Assembly (NCBI GenBank): GCA_021793635.1 | Contig: JAJYSI010000049.1 | Location: 1 to 11,923 of the forward strand | Origin: Bacteroidota bacterium | Lineage (GTDB): Bacteria; Bacteroidota; Ignavibacteria; Ignavibacteriales; Ignavibacteriaceae | Length of the DNA stretch: 11,923 bases | Direction: 5' to 3' | Shown: one piece after another, positions 1-6,422 of the stretch | Layout: the number at the start of each line of letters is the position of its first letter | Numbering within the stretch: position 1 is the first letter of the stretch | The notes under the pieces: generated by a model | Told to the model about the DNA's origin: nothing | Databases searched by the model: none | Seen by the model: only the letters and a program-made list of their open reading frames with translations | Position numbers and translations under genes: made by a program

Positions 1-794
1 CCTTATCAAAAAAGTTTGGAAAACCTCTCTATCCTGTTTTTATAGATCCGTGGGTTGATATTGTTTACTACAAAAACTTTAAACGAAGTAAGATTACATT
101 AGCAATTGATAATCATCTTGAAAAAAAAGTTATCAAGAAATCCTCGGCTTCTGTTTTCGTTACCGATACAATGAAGAATAATTACATAAATAAATATCCA
201 TTCGCAAAGGATAAATCTTTTGTATTATACTGGGGATATAATGAAGATGATTTCGAAAATCTTGACGCGTTTCAAAAGCAAGAAGGAGAAATAATTTTGC
301 ATGCAGGAAATATTTTTGATTTCCAGGACATTCCGGCTTTCTGGCAAAGAGTAAAAAAAGAAATTGATAACGGCAGAAAGCTTAAATTAAAATTTATTGG
401 GACCGTAAGTCCGGGAATTAAGCAATCAATAGATGATGCAGGACTAACCAATTATGCCGAGTATATTAGTCTGCTTCCTTACAGAAAGATGCTTGAAGAA
501 TTAATGAGCGCATCTTACTTACTTGTTTGTTCTACAGAGCCAAGACATGTGCCCGGCAAATTATTTGAATATCTTAGAACCGGTAAACCGATAATCGCAT
601 TTGGCAATGATAACAATGAAGTTAAACAAATATTAGAAGATACAAATGCGGGAATGATGTTCAGATATGATGAAGACGGCGGGAAAATATTTGAATGCAG
701 CAGCCAATATAAAACAGACTTATCCAAAGTGAAAGTTTTTGATAGAGAAAGGATTGCAGGAGAGCTAAATAAAATTATGAATGAACTTTTGTAG
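1..794 (+). CDS. GT4-family glycosyltransferase, C-terminal part (5' end outside window)
   Basis: The reading frame is open from base 3 to the TAG at 792-794 (263 codons), so the ATG at 171 is internal and the gene starts left of the window. The upstream codons read LSKKFGKPLYPVFIDPW and continue without a stop. The visible part covers the end of the N-terminal Rossmann domain (ASVFVTDTM, then a linker with LYWGYNEDDF, comparable to the usual PNGVD-type segment of GT4 enzymes) and the whole C-terminal nucleotide-sugar domain (LHAGNI; LKFIGT; ISLLPY). The donor-binding block VPGKLFEYLRTGKPIIAF carries the family's conserved Glu. It should transfer a sugar from a nucleotide-sugar donor onto a growing glycan at the cytoplasmic face of the membrane. 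Donor and acceptor cannot be read from sequence. It is convergent with the minus-strand genes to its right. Family assignment is firm; specificity is unknown. Confidence 0.87.
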   Translation, partial: LSKKFGKPLYPVFIDPWVDIVYYKNFKRSKITLAIDNHLEKKVIKKSSASVFVTDTMKNNYINKYPFAKDKSFVLYWGYNEDDFENLDAFQKQEGEIILHAGNIFDFQDIPAFWQRVKKEIDNGRKLKLKFIGTVSPGIKQSIDDAGLTNYAEYISLLPYRKMLEELMSASYLLVCSTEPRHVPGKLFEYLRTGKPIIAFGNDNNEVKQILEDTNAGMMFRYDEDGGKIFECSSQYKTDLSKVKVFDRERIAGELNKIMNELL

Positions 795-812
795 AGCGCA
801 GCTGTATTATTT

Positions 813-1463
813 CATTTTGCAGATTGCTAAATGGACTTTACAGAGAGTTGAATGTTATTCGGAATTAGCCGGAAAGGTTTTACATCTGTTCAAATAAACT
901 TAGAAGAGTGTTTGATGGATCATGCACAGTCCCCGATAAGTTCAGCACTCACGCGGTTAAGTTTTGCAGAATGCCAGATAAGTTTCGCAGAGCTCCAGGT
1001 AAGTTTCGCAGAGCTCCAGGTAAGTTTCGCAGAGCTCCAGGTAAGTTTCGCAGAGCTCCAGGTGTGATTCGCACTCACCCAGGCAAGTTTCGCAGTACTC
1101 CAGAACAATTGCGCAGTGAGCCAGGGCTATTTCGCAGAGTCCCAGATATGATTTGCGCTCACAAAAATGAGTTTCGCACAGCTCCAGATATGATTCGCAC
1201 TCACAAAAATGAGTTTCGCACAGCCCCAAATGAGTTGCACAGTGACCCAGGATAATTTTGCATATCACCAGATAAGTTTAGCAGTGACCCGCAGCAATTT
1301 CGCAGTGACCCAGGGCAATTTCGCACTTCCGAAAATGTGATACATACTCACAAAAATGAGCTTTGAAGTTGGAAAGATATAATTTGCTTAGCTCAAGACG
1401 TGATTGGCTGTTACAAAAATGCGTTTTGAATAGCTGCAAATAATTTTAGCATTTGATTGCTGC
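813..1463. repeat. Degenerate 21-bp tandem repeat array (about 31 units)
   Basis: A 21-bp period is kept without insertion or deletion from about 813 to 1463, filling nearly all of the gap between the convergent gene ends. Units 982-1002, 1003-1023 and 1024-1044 are identical and 1045-1065 differs only in its last two bases. Their core is GTTTCGCAGAGCTCCAG followed by GTAA. Units become steadily more diverged on both sides, but TTTCGCA or TTTGCA stays at the same phase. Variants include a class with CGCAGTGACCCAG (1234, 1297) and a class with CTCACAAAAATGA (1150, 1192, 1339). The core unit is 11/21 G+C, clearly richer than its surroundings. Because 21 is a multiple of three and the core has no stop, heptapeptide frames stay open on both strands; I regard these as non-coding. 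There are no spacers, so it is not CRISPR. Origin and role are unknown. Confidence 0.9.
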
Positions 1464-1502
1464 AGTATTGTAATTATGAAATGAATATTAACAGTTCATT
1501 GC

Positions 1503-1528
1503 AGCACAGACTGAAGTCTGTGCTACGA
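1503..1528. repeat. Palindromic REP-like element, copy 1
   Basis: GCACAGAC (1504-1511) and GTCTGTGC (1516-1523) form perfect arms around the 4-base loop TGAA; one more A-T pair (1503/1524) makes a 9-bp stem. TACGA follows. A second copy with one mismatch over 25 bases lies at 4485-4509 in the same orientation. Short GC-richer hairpins of this kind in 3' intergenic positions resemble REP elements. Here it sits 12 bases past the stop of the minus-strand lipoprotein gene ending at 1541. No T-run follows on either strand, so it is not a standard intrinsic terminator. Confidence 0.75.
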
Positions 1529-1540
1529 GGATGTGTTAAG

Positions 1541-2827
1541 CTATTTTGTTATTACTCCAATTTCTCCATCATCATTATTGGGAAATCCGGTGTAATATAT
1601 TGAATAATGATTTCCAATTTTATGAAAATCCGGGTAAGCAATTTCATTTGCCCATTTGCTGCTAATCATTTTTGGTGTAAAGAAAGGATTGTTGGAATCC
1701 TTTTGCCAATTTACACCATCATTTGAATAAGCAAAACCGAATCCGTCAGCATCAGCATTCATATAAACCATTTTAAATTGACCGGCATCGTAAATTACAG
1801 AGGGATAGAAAATACCAGTTCCTTCCCAAACTGCGTCCGGAGATAGAACAGGATTAGCAGGATTTTTTGTCCAGTTTATTCCATCGGATGAAGTAGCGAC
1901 TCCAATTGAATAGTAAGGATAATTTCGAATTGTATAATAAAGATAGTACTTACTGTTTACGTTTATAACAGAAGAGACAATTATTTGATTTTCAACAGCG
2001 TTCGGTGTTAAAATAGGATTCAAATATTTAGTCCAATGAATACCATCTGCCGAAGCAGCCAAACCTATATCCCATTCGCCGTTTTGATCCTGAAATCCAT
2101 TGTAATACATTTTATAAATTGTACCTTCTTTAATTACTGCCCCAACCCCAACCGAATAATCATCCCATGCACCGGCTTGACCATGAGTAAGTACAGGATA
2201 ATTTACCGGATAATGCCAGTGGATTCCGTCATTTGATTCAGCGTATCCTATAGTACCGACAGCAGAGTTATAAACATTTATGTACCACATTTTGTAAATG
2301 CCGTTATCATATAAAACTCTTCCTTGTGTTACGCCTAAGGGTTGATTAGGGCTATTGTAATTGGTAAATATGGGATTGCCGTAATAATCAGCCCAAACCG
2401 AAGTTCCCCATGTAACGGAAATAAAAATATTACCGGTGCCGTTACCAACAGGAATTAGTGTCAAACTAACCTGCGTAGTAAATCCGTCAGTAATAGTTAC
2501 ATCAGTTTGACCGCTGTAAACGACTAAGTTAGAATCATTCATTGCGTTCACAGTTAGATGCCATTGACCGGCAGGAATATTCTGAATAAATAAATCAGCG
2601 CTTGAATCAGTTCGGATATTCATGCTGGAAGAAAGAGTATCATAATCTTGTCTTGTTAAATAAGCAGCTACCGTAACAACATTTTGCGGAGCGTTTACTT
2701 TATCTATTTGAAGAGTAAGCTTGCCGGCAGAGTTAAGGTTATCATTCGGTGAAGTGATTGTACTTTTGGAACAGCCTGCTAACAGCAATAGAGCAGCAAG
2801 AGCTAAAAAGGGAAAAAACATTTTCAT
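1541..2827 (-). CDS. Lipoprotein with N-terminal beta domain and five-bladed beta-propeller (GH43/GH130-like fold), paralog A
   Basis: The 428-residue product starts with MKMFFPFLALAALLLLAGC, a lipoprotein signal peptide with lipobox LAGC and lipidated Cys19, so it is exported and membrane-anchored. Residues about 30-140 form a conserved beta-rich domain (GKLTLQIDKVNAPQNVVTV; IPAGQWHLTVNAMNDSN). Residues about 145-428 form a five-bladed propeller: each blade repeats a strand such as YKMWY, YKMYYNG, YYLYYT or FKMVYM, then S-x-D-G-I/V-x-W (near 198, 260, 313, 368) and N/Y-P-x-L/F. This pattern is seen in GH43/GH32/GH130-like propellers. WDD and WEG acidic motifs are shared with the paralog but cannot be called catalytic, so it could be a hydrolase, phosphorylase or binding protein. 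The in-frame TTG at 2845 is disfavoured: ATG 2827 has a GAGG five bases upstream and aligns with the start of paralog B. It lies 177 bp downstream of paralog B, probably co-transcribed. Confidence 0.85.
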   Translation of the reverse strand: MKMFFPFLALAALLLLAGCSKSTITSPNDNLNSAGKLTLQIDKVNAPQNVVTVAAYLTRQDYDTLSSSMNIRTDSSADLFIQNIPAGQWHLTVNAMNDSNLVVYSGQTDVTITDGFTTQVSLTLIPVGNGTGNIFISVTWGTSVWADYYGNPIFTNYNSPNQPLGVTQGRVLYDNGIYKMWYINVYNSAVGTIGYAESNDGIHWHYPVNYPVLTHGQAGAWDDYSVGVGAVIKEGTIYKMYYNGFQDQNGEWDIGLAASADGIHWTKYLNPILTPNAVENQIIVSSVINVNSKYYLYYTIRNYPYYSIGVATSSDGINWTKNPANPVLSPDAVWEGTGIFYPSVIYDAGQFKMVYMNADADGFGFAYSNDGVNWQKDSNNPFFTPKMISSKWANEIAYPDFHKIGNHYSIYYTGFPNNDDGEIGVITK

Positions 2828-2832
2828 AATAA

Positions 2833-2836
2833 CCTC
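2833..2836 (-). promoter_or_regulatory. Ribosome binding site fixing the start of paralog A
   Basis: On the minus strand GAGG is followed by TTATT and ATG (2827-2825). Paralog B has GGGG, TTAAT, ATG with the same five-base spacing. This conserved leader places the start at 2827 rather than at the upstream TTG. Confidence 0.7.
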
Positions 2837-2932
2837 ATAAATCAATTTGGATTAACTGAAGTTACCGGCAGATATAAGAATGTTATGATGTCCTGAAAGG
2901 TTTCCGGATTTATATCTAAAGACCATATAAAA

Positions 2933-2959
2933 GAGATTCCGAAACAAGTCCGGAATGAC
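2933..2959. repeat. Small hairpin intergenic repeat between the two lipoprotein genes
   Basis: The sequence contains ATTCCG (2936-2941) and CGGAAT (2951-2956), inverted around a nine-base loop, inside the phrase GATTCCGAAACAAGTCCGG. From general knowledge this closely resembles a dispersed intergenic repeat common in Bacteroidota-type genomes (forms like TTCCGGACTTGTTTCGGAAT). Only one copy is in this window, so its repeat status rests on memory, not on the sequence shown. It lies downstream of paralog B and upstream of paralog A. Confidence 0.5.
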
Positions 2960-3004
2960 AAAAACACTATTTGAGTAACCACAGTTTGATTAATCATATT
3001 TTCA

Positions 3005-4318
3005 TTATTGCAGATTAAAGGCTCTGGCAAAGCAAATACTTAAATGATCATTTCCCGGATTACCGGAATAATAAACTCTGTATTCGGTACCAAGCTTAAG
3101 CAGGAAAGGATAATCTATCTGAGTCCATTTCATATAAGTATCTCCAGTTGAAAAGACAGGCTGATTAGATTGTTTTGACCAATGAATTCCATCGGCAGAT
3201 GAAGCGATTCCATAATATTGTCTATCAGAAGTTTCATAAATCATCATAAACTTATCGGCATCATATATAACACTTGGATAAGTTATACCAACTCCTTCCC
3301 AAGGGTATGAAGCCGTCAATATTGGATTGCCGTCATTACTTCTCCAAGTTATTCCATCTGAAGAAGTAGCCACGTTAATAGAAAAAGCATTATAATTATA
3401 TCTTGGACTAGAAGCATAATACATATAATAAGTACCATTCTCTTTGATAACAGATTCTGCACCTATATAATAGTGTAAGGAACTATCTGAAGTAAAAACC
3501 GGACTAGAATACTTCAGCCAATGAATGCCATCAGTTGAAGTTGCAAGCCCTACTGAAGTTTGACCATATAATTGGCTTAGACCATTGTAATACATTTTAT
3601 ATGTGTTGCCATCTTTTATTACTGCCCCTCCTCCTAGACTATAACTATCCCAAGAACCTGCGGCACCGACATCCAAAACAGGATACGAAGTTTTATTAGT
3701 CCAGTTTATTCCGTCCGAAGATTCGGCATACCAAATATTTCCATGACCTGAATTATAAGTACATAGATACCACATTTTATACACGCCATTTTCATAAAGA
3801 ATTTTCGGCTCAGAAACTTCAAGCGGATAAGATGGATTCTGAGAAGTTACAAAGACGGGATTGTTCATATAGTCAAGAAAGGTTTGTTGAGCAGTTCCCC
3901 AGTTTACCATAATATAAATACTGCCCCTGCCTTGTCCGGTTGGGACCAGAGTCAAACTAACTTGAGTTGTTATTCCATCTGAAATAGTAACATCTGTTTC
4001 ACCGCTGTAGACAATAACATTTGAATCATTCAAAGCATTAACAGTTAAATGCCATAGCCCCGCAGGAATATTCTGAATAAAAACATCAGCGCTGGAATCT
4101 GAACGGAGATTCAGACTTGATGAAAGAGTATCATAGTTAGGTCGTGTTAAATAAGCCGCAACAGTCACTACATCTTGAGGAGCATTTACTTTATCTATTT
4201 GAAGAGTAAGCTTGCCGGCAGAGCTAAGCTTATCATTCGGAGACGTGATTGTATTTCGAGCACACCCCCCCAACAAAAGCAGAACAGATACCGCCCAAAA
4301 AGGAAACAACTTTTTCAT
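3005..4318 (-). CDS. Lipoprotein with N-terminal beta domain and five-bladed beta-propeller (GH43/GH130-like fold), paralog B
   Basis: The 437-residue product has the same architecture as its downstream neighbour: signal peptide MKKLFPFWAVSVLLLLGGC with lipobox LGGC and Cys19, a beta-rich domain at about 25-140, and a five-bladed propeller at about 145-430. S-x-D-G-I-x-W motifs lie near residues 200, 261, 319 and 374, each after a YKMWY/YKMYYNG/YYMYY-type strand. Hand alignment with paralog A gives about 79% identity over the 121 residues from TITSPND to the end of the N-terminal domain, but only about half over the propeller. WDS and WEG at blade entries match WDD and WEG in paralog A. Likely anchored in the outer membrane or periplasm and acting on, or binding, carbohydrate; the substrate is unknown and catalytic residues cannot be assigned. 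ATG 4318 is well supported by a GGGG five bases upstream. Confidence 0.85.
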   Translation of the reverse strand: MKKLFPFWAVSVLLLLGGCARNTITSPNDKLSSAGKLTLQIDKVNAPQDVVTVAAYLTRPNYDTLSSSLNLRSDSSADVFIQNIPAGLWHLTVNALNDSNVIVYSGETDVTISDGITTQVSLTLVPTGQGRGSIYIMVNWGTAQQTFLDYMNNPVFVTSQNPSYPLEVSEPKILYENGVYKMWYLCTYNSGHGNIWYAESSDGINWTNKTSYPVLDVGAAGSWDSYSLGGGAVIKDGNTYKMYYNGLSQLYGQTSVGLATSTDGIHWLKYSSPVFTSDSSLHYYIGAESVIKENGTYYMYYASSPRYNYNAFSINVATSSDGITWRSNDGNPILTASYPWEGVGITYPSVIYDADKFMMIYETSDRQYYGIASSADGIHWSKQSNQPVFSTGDTYMKWTQIDYPFLLKLGTEYRVYYSGNPGNDHLSICFARAFNLQ

Positions 4319-4323
4319 ATTAA

Positions 4324-4327
4324 CCCC
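4324..4327 (-). promoter_or_regulatory. Ribosome binding site of paralog B
   Basis: GGGG on the minus strand lies five bases before ATG 4318, with leader TTAAT. It is homologous in sequence and spacing to the site ahead of paralog A. Most genes of the neighbouring operon lack so clear a site. Confidence 0.65.
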
Positions 4328-4484
4328 GTAATTATTCTTTTACTTGTTTAACCTATGAAAAAAATATCTTGCAATCAATAGTATTTCGGTTACATAGAAG
4401 ATTTTTCTTTTATGTCAGTTGATGGGAATAAATAAGTTGAGAAATATAAAAATTAGGCTGGCATCTGATTGTTAATTTTATTTC

Positions 4485-4509
4485 GCACAGACTGAAGTCT
4501 GTGTTACGA
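4485..4509. repeat. Palindromic REP-like element, copy 2
   Basis: GCACAGACTGAAGTCTGTG at 4485-4503 followed by T and TACGA matches copy 1 (1504-1528) except for T instead of C at 4504, which turns the outer pair into a G-T wobble. The stem is CACAGAC/GTCTGTG with loop TGAA. It lies about 48 bases past the stop of the GT4 gene ending at 4557 and upstream of the lipoprotein pair. The two copies have the same orientation and bracket that pair. The rest of the 4319-4556 gap is AT-rich and must hold the lipoprotein promoter, but I could not identify one convincingly. Confidence 0.75.
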
Positions 4510-4556
4510 AGTTATGACAGTATTAGTGTAGAACAACTGCAGATAAGTGTAAGTAA

Positions 4557-5708
4557 TTAATTTATGATTGCTTCTAACTTTTTCTTATAATCTTCATGAG
4601 AAAATTGTTTTAATCTGTTGTAACCCTTTAATCCAATATCTTTTCGAAATTTGTCATCACCGAGTAAAATATCTATCTGTCCAGCTATATCTTTTTCATC
4701 ATCAGGATTAAATAGAAGTGCGGCATCGCCGACTTGTTCGGGAATCGCCAATATATTAGAAGCACAAACCGGAACTTTTAAAGCAAAGGCTTCGAAGATT
4801 GGAATGCTTATGCTCTCGAATAAGCTCGGCATAGTCAGCATCCGGGATAAAAGATATAGATAAGGCAAATCAGCATAATCTACATAACCCAGGAGCAAAA
4901 CTTTATCTTTTAAATTCAGTTCATCGATTTTATTTACAACCGCCGAATAATAGTTTTGTTTTGAACCGCTGAGAACTAAATGTAAATCATGATGTTTTTC
5001 TAATAGTATTTTGAAGGCTTCGACAAGCTTAATATGATTTTTATGCTGCCAGAATGCTGCCGGATAAAAAATATAATTATCAGGCAAATTGTATTTCTGC
5101 TTTACAGTCAATTTCTGTTCTTCGGTAATTTGTATATTCATAACATTTGCCGGAGGAGGAGCAGGCAAGACGACAATCTTTTTATCTTCTATTTTTAAAA
5201 ACTTTGTAATGTCGTTTTTAACGTAATTCGATTCGCAGATAATCTTCTGAGCTTTCCGGGACAGGAAACGGGTTGTTACAAATCTTACTATTCTTTCCTG
5301 ATGAGAAAAGAAATCCGGGAAATAATATTCCTGTAAATCATGCAGAGTAAGAATAAAAGGCTTCACGGCGAAGAACTGAGTGTACATTATTACACGCGGA
5401 GAAATAAATAAATCAATGTCATTGTAGTCGGACTTTTTAACTTTCTCTAAGAAAGAAGATTTAACGAGCAGCAATAATTGAACAGCTTTTAAAATCCTTA
5501 CAGCCGCATTCGGTCTTGAAGTGTTTACTTTTCTAACTTCAAGGTTATAAGAATTTATATTGCCTGAATTGGAATCGACAAAGATTACATATTTGTTGGC
5601 TTCATCTTTTGCCATGGCATCTATCAGTGATTGCGTATATTGATATACACCGCCTGCATCTTTATTTACAAAAGCAAGTATCCCTATTTTCTTCAACTTA
5701 CCTTCCAT
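4557..5708 (-). CDS. GT4-family glycosyltransferase
   Basis: This 383-residue protein has the full GT-B, GT4 layout. The N-terminal Rossmann domain opens with KIGILAFVNKDAGGVYQYTQ (Gly-rich acceptor-side loop) and includes LTLHDLQEYYFPDFF (His123-Asp124) and KIICESNYVKNDI. The C-terminal donor domain begins at FYPAAFWQHKNHIKLVEAF (about 214-232, with the usual K-N pair). It continues with VLSGSK and LLLGYVDYADLPYLY, and ends in the signature SLFESISIPIFEAFALKVPV, whose Glu298 and Glu306 make the E-x7-E pattern. The more common E-G-F-G form is replaced by E-S-I-S. It should add a hexose or similar sugar to a lipid-linked intermediate in the cytoplasm. ATG 5708 overlaps the end of the methyltransferase gene by 16 bases, suggesting translational coupling. 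It is the last gene of the operon. Sugar specificity unknown. Confidence 0.9.
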   Translation of the reverse strand: MEGKLKKIGILAFVNKDAGGVYQYTQSLIDAMAKDEANKYVIFVDSNSGNINSYNLEVRKVNTSRPNAAVRILKAVQLLLLVKSSFLEKVKKSDYNDIDLFISPRVIMYTQFFAVKPFILTLHDLQEYYFPDFFSHQERIVRFVTTRFLSRKAQKIICESNYVKNDITKFLKIEDKKIVVLPAPPPANVMNIQITEEQKLTVKQKYNLPDNYIFYPAAFWQHKNHIKLVEAFKILLEKHHDLHLVLSGSKQNYYSAVVNKIDELNLKDKVLLLGYVDYADLPYLYLLSRMLTMPSLFESISIPIFEAFALKVPVCASNILAIPEQVGDAALLFNPDDEKDIAGQIDILLGDDKFRKDIGLKGYNRLKQFSHEDYKKKLEAIIN

Positions 5709-6415
5709 CTTACTTTCATCGAATGTGCAAGCAGATTAGGATAAATAGGAGCAGTAATCTTATTGCTGATGATTTTCATAACCAGCTTTAATAGTTTATT
5801 TCTGCCTAAGTAAAAAGAAGGAAGATATTCTACCTTATCGAATTTTAGATTTAATTTATTACCCATCTCAAGGATTTCTTTAGGGCGAAAGAATCTAATG
5901 TGGTCATAATTAAAGGTTCTAAACTTTTTATAATTCTCCACGCCGTAACAAAGATTATCCAGGCTAATAATGTTGCCGGTAAAAAGGATTTTCAGCCTAT
6001 CAAGCAAATCAAAATATATAGGCACGGAAATAATAATGTAACCATCCTTCGAAGTAATCTTCTTTGCTTCGGCAAGTAAACCGAAAGGATCGAAGACATG
6101 TTCAAGGACATCAAGCAGCAGAACAACATCGAACCGGTCGTTAATATCCAGCGGCTGGGTTATATCCTTTTTGATTATCTTAAATCCCTTTGACTTTAGA
6201 TTCTCAAGCGCTTCATCGTTAATCTCAAGCCCGTAAACTTCAAAACCTTTTTTAATCAACTCATGGCTGACGGAACCATGCCCGCAGCCGATATCAATAA
6301 TTTTTTCTTTCCCTTTAAGTTCGGGTAAAAGATTTTTTATCTTATCAAAGGAATTGTTCTTATCGTCTATTCTTGCAAGTTCTTTATAAAAATTATTGTA
6401 ATAATCTTCGTACAT
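5693..6415 (-). CDS. Class I SAM-dependent methyltransferase
   Basis: The 240-residue product has a Rossmann-type methyltransferase core in its first half: motif I KIIDIGCGHGSVSHELIKKG (about 38-57), an acidic residue at the end of strand 2 (VYGLEIN, Glu64) that would bind the ribose of SAM, an acidic motif (KKDITQPL), and FDVVLLLDVLEHVFDPFG (motif with D-V-L-E-H, about 96-113). The second half is lysine-rich and lower in similarity to anything I know (FRTFNYDHIRFFRP), probably forming the acceptor site. The pattern is that of the UbiG/Methyltransf_11-23-like group common in polysaccharide clusters, where such enzymes O-methylate sugars or glycan ends. It starts 7 bases after the CgeB-like gene and overlaps the following GT4 gene by 16 bases. 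The family is clear; glycan methylation is inferred only from the neighbours. Confidence 0.88.
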   Translation of the reverse strand: MYEDYYNNFYKELARIDDKNNSFDKIKNLLPELKGKEKIIDIGCGHGSVSHELIKKGFEVYGLEINDEALENLKSKGFKIIKKDITQPLDINDRFDVVLLLDVLEHVFDPFGLLAEAKKITSKDGYIIISVPIYFDLLDRLKILFTGNIISLDNLCYGVENYKKFRTFNYDHIRFFRPKEILEMGNKLNLKFDKVEYLPSFYLGRNKLLKLVMKIISNKITAPIYPNLLAHSMKVRWKVS

Positions 6416-6422
6416 ATTTTCG

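Noticed and set aside
852..1268. Heptapeptide-repeat proteins encoded on either strand of the array
   Set aside because: The frames stay open only because the unit is 21 bases with no stop codon. They occur in several frames and on both strands, have no ribosome binding site, and give different peptides (FAELQVS, KFRRAPG, CETYLEL) that cannot all be real.
813..1463. CRISPR array
   Set aside because: The repeats are directly adjacent, 21 bp long and progressively diverged, with no unique spacers and no cas genes nearby.
1503..1524. Intrinsic terminator
   Set aside because: The stem is good, but no run of T follows on either strand, and the same element recurs at 4485-4503 without a T-run.
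2036..2236. Plus-strand small gene inside paralog A (and similar frames opposite the GT4, CgeB-like, LpxD-like and flippase genes)
   Set aside because: These are antisense to strongly supported coding sequence, have no family resemblance and no ribosome binding site.
2828..2845. TTG start at 2845 for paralog A
   Set aside because: It would place six extra residues ahead of the signal peptide and put the GAGG ribosome binding site inside the gene; ATG 2827 matches the paralog.
2842..3030. Small minus-strand gene between the two lipoprotein genes
   Set aside because: It overlaps the end of paralog B, runs through the hairpin repeat (which gives the peptide FRTCFGIS typical of translated intergenic repeats), and reads into the leader of paralog A with no start signal.
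1541..4318. Firm assignment of the lipoproteins as GH43 glycosidases
   Set aside because: The blade repeats fit the five-bladed fold, but the catalytic Asp/Asp/Glu set cannot be located with confidence from sequence alone, so only the fold is claimed.
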